Shown: positions 62,566 through 64,000 of the stretch, one piece after another | How positions within the stretch are numbered: position 1 is the first letter of the stretch | How the letters are laid out: each line of letters opens with the position of its first letter | Made by a program: the position numbers and the translations under genes | The notes under the pieces: model-generated | What the model saw: the letters and a program-made list of their open reading frames with translations, nothing else | Told to the model about the DNA's origin: nothing | Databases searched by the model: none | From: CBFHSF01 sp965661055 | GTDB lineage: Bacteria > Bacteroidota > Bacteroidia > Flavobacteriales > Schleiferiaceae | Reading direction: 5' to 3' | NCBI GenBank assembly: GCA_965661055.1 | Contig: CBFICS010000010.1 | Coordinates: 1-64,000 of the forward strand | DNA: 64,000 nucleotides

Positions 62566-62922
62566 CTAAAACTGTGAAGTGGTCAATAAAACCAAAGTAC
62601 AAGCCTCTTCAAACTCAATCTTACTTTGCTTCAACAAATCTTCAAACTCTTTATTTTCTGTCCCCGGATTAAAAATCACTCTGCGAGGATTTAAATCTAA
62701 AATGTTTTGAGCAATGGCGCCTTGATTTGAAGGACCTACATATAAGGTCACAGTATCTATTGTATCGGGCTTGGGCCACTCACTTGAAATCTCAACTCCC
62801 CTTACCGTGCCCTTCTTTAGGCCGTAAAGCTCAATTTCAGATCCGTGATCAACCAACATATTCGCGGCCTTATAACTGTATCTTTCTGGGTTGGTACTCG
62901 CCCCAACTACTAATGTTTTCAT
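62566..62922 (-). CDS. CoA-binding domain protein
   Basis: 118 residues from the ATG at 62922 (MKTLVVGASTNPERYSYKAA), which is the usual start; 15 further codons upstream are unlikely. It is a single Rossmann-like CoA_binding_2 domain: GASTNPERYSYKAA at the nucleotide end, VTLYVGPSNQGAI and RRVIFNPGTEN further on. Such small proteins are common in bacteria. The function is unknown. It is followed by the small gene and the decarboxylase on the same strand. Confidence 0.9.
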   Translation of the reverse strand: MKTLVVGASTNPERYSYKAANMLVDHGSEIELYGLKKGTVRGVEISSEWPKPDTIDTVTLYVGPSNQGAIAQNILDLNPRRVIFNPGTENKEFEDLLKQSKIEFEEACTLVLLTTSQF

Positions 62923-63245
62923 GATTCGTATTTTACCCGTTGAAATTAATACAATTCTGCGATTCATTTGATGTTTGATGAAATTTGCTGCTGGCTAAGC
63001 TCTAAAAGATTTATATCAAAGGGTCTATGCTTTTCAACGCCTTAAATCGCTTATAGTGTTTTTTTGTTTTTCTGTAAGTGTAATCCTATGGCCCTCGGCA
63101 AAGTTTTTTTTTTCTACATACCTTTCTCAAGGTCAAAAATTCACCCGCAGAATGAGGAAGAAAGTGAAAATACTCGTAAACTCATGACCCAAAAAGAATT
63201 TCTAAAAAATGCAATCAAACATTTTCAATGCATTAATTTTATGGC
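62923..63245. other. 323-bp intergenic gap, no gene seen
   Basis: A/T-rich DNA with a run of T at about 63105-63114, between the divergent CoA-binding and ABC genes. A 62-codon reading frame from 63064 has no start context or family mark and is not credited. A TAATTTTA box at 63234-63241 lies 4 nt before the ABC ATG (63246). Confidence 0.5.
63234..63241 (+). promoter_or_regulatory. Possible -7 box of the ABC gene, 4 nt from ATG
   Basis: TAATTTTA-TGGC-ATG; the last base departs from TANNTTTG. Confidence 0.35.
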
Positions 63246-63869
63246 ATGCTAACAACAAGAAACCTCACGTACAGTTATTCTTCACAATCGGAGATTTCAT
63301 TCCCCGACCTGACCTTAGCAGACCCCAAGTCGCTAATTTTAGGTCCTTCAGGACGTGGAAAATCTACCTTACTTCACCTCCTCACCGGAATTCTGCCCTT
63401 ACAGTCTGGAGAAATTATTCTAAATGACTTTTCGTTTTCTCAACAATCTGTTAGTTCTATAGACCGCTTTCGCGGGAAGGAGATTGGGTTGGTATTTCAA
63501 AAGCCTCACTTCTTTCCGGCCTTAACCGTACTGGAAAATCTACTGGTTAAAAACGTGGGAAATTCTCATAAAATTGAGTCCTCAGAGGCCATGAGTCTTT
63601 TAGAGGAGTTAGGCATTCAAGATCAAGCCCAAAAAAACATAAACCACCTCAGTGTGGGTCAACAACAAAGGGTTTCTATTGCCCGAGCCATTTTAGGAAA
63701 TCCAAAGTTCATTTTTGCGGATGAACCTACCAGTGCCTTAGATGATCAAAACGCGAGAGCTGTTATTGAATTGCTAGACAAAATCACCTCTAAATACCAT
63801 GCGCAGCTGATTGTAGTAACCCATGACCAGAGGTTAAAATCTGAATTTAATACCCTAATAGAATTATGA
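63246..63869 (+). CDS. ABC transporter ATPase, LolD/MacB type
   Basis: 207 residues. Walker A GPSGRGKST, Q-loop VFQKPHFFPALTVLENL, signature LSVGQQQRVSIARAI, Walker B FIFADEPTSALD and the H-loop VVTHDQ. The signature has Val where LSGGQ has Gly. The short length and the FFPALTVLENL phrase fit the MacB/LolD/FtsE group that pairs with FtsX-like permeases. The permease gene starts inside its stop (ATGA). The substrate is unknown. Confidence 0.92.
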   Translation: MLTTRNLTYSYSSQSEISFPDLTLADPKSLILGPSGRGKSTLLHLLTGILPLQSGEIILNDFSFSQQSVSSIDRFRGKEIGLVFQKPHFFPALTVLENLLVKNVGNSHKIESSEAMSLLEELGIQDQAQKNINHLSVGQQQRVSIARAILGNPKFIFADEPTSALDDQNARAVIELLDKITSKYHAQLIVVTHDQRLKSEFNTLIEL

Positions 63870-64000
63870 ATCTCTTTGTATTAGCTTGGAAGAACACTTG
63901 GGAAAAGCCTTTGTCTAGTGGACTGAGTATTCTACTTACCGGATTGAGTATTGGGGTATTTCTATGGATTTCATTCGGCGCCCAGGCTATTGAAGAGTCC
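63866..64000 (+). CDS. FtsX-like ABC permease, truncated by window end
   Basis: Only the first 45 codons are in the window (start MNLFVLAWKNTWEKPLSSGL). The residues after it (SILLTGLSIGVFLWISFG) are a membrane helix. The opening is typical of MacB/FtsX permeases with a long periplasmic domain. It overlaps the ATPase stop by 4 bp. The rest lies outside the window. Confidence 0.8.
   Translation, partial: MNLFVLAWKNTWEKPLSSGLSILLTGLSIGVFLWISFGAQAIEES

Noticed and set aside
63064..63252. 62-codon frame before the ABC gene
   Set aside because: No start context, odd composition around a T tract, no conserved mark.
1..64000. tRNA, rRNA, CRISPR, IS element, prophage or plasmid features
   Set aside because: Scanned by eye; no cloverleaf, spaced repeat array, transposase or integrase was seen. 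A tRNAscan or Infernal run would settle the RNA part.

Overview
The window is a low-GC stretch of a Bacteroidota chromosome, most likely from a marine Flavobacteriales-like lineage. The gene content points there: a T9SS-type C-terminal sorting domain, 7TM-DISM and LytTR signalling proteins, the ClpC/GyrA/TPR arrangement, and repeated TANNTTTG (-7) promoter boxes with few Shine-Dalgarno sequences. It is mainly core housekeeping DNA. I see no rRNA, tRNA, CRISPR array, phage, insertion sequence or plasmid module. The order and genus cannot be fixed from the sequence alone.

Layout. 1-5.5 kb: the 3' part of a 7TM-DISM histidine kinase coupled to a receiver-kinase, then a lipoprotein, two small membrane proteins and a secreted TPR protein. 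5.6-12.3 kb: gyrA and clpC (divergent) and a DnaQ-like exonuclease/GIY-YIG fusion. 12.4-16.1 kb: a PDZ protein with a T9SS tail and a run of little-known membrane and secreted proteins, the least characterised part of the window. 16.2-20.4 kb: a PadR/PspC pair, TerC behind a leader that ends in a terminator, and an HPt/LytTR regulator pair. 20.4-25.4 kb: DPP III, an SRPBCC/GyrI-like protein, PepD and OsmC. 25.4-33.8 kb: a LysM/periplasmic-binding fusion, GuaA, a purine salvage pair (nucleosidase and Apt), a TSUP permease, BshC and GlyA. 33.9-40 kb: pirin, fumarylacetoacetase, Rel/SpoT, QueE, a single receiver and a small secreted protein.

40-64 kb: FolD, Ffh, ArgS and arginase on the minus strand. 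A long plus-strand run follows (FtsK, LolA-like, LptF/G-like, two glycosyltransferases, RibB with a decayed GTP cyclohydrolase II domain). Then come a TamB-like giant, TsaD, a RimB-like protease with a RimK-like ligase, RsmE, a PLP decarboxylase with a small partner, a CoA-binding protein, and the start of an ABC exporter cut by the window end.

Functional links: the nucleosidase would release adenine that Apt can salvage. LolA-, LptF/G- and TamB-like proteins all serve the outer membrane. TsaD, the RimB-like/RimK-like pair, RsmE, ArgS and Ffh serve translation. The points most worth a second look are the terC leader with 21-bp-spaced repeats beside a LytTR regulator, the RibBA protein lacking all GTP cyclohydrolase II zinc ligands, five apparently leaderless promoters, the tsaD/tamB overlap of 5' ends, and the A8 tract that puts a signal peptide out of frame.
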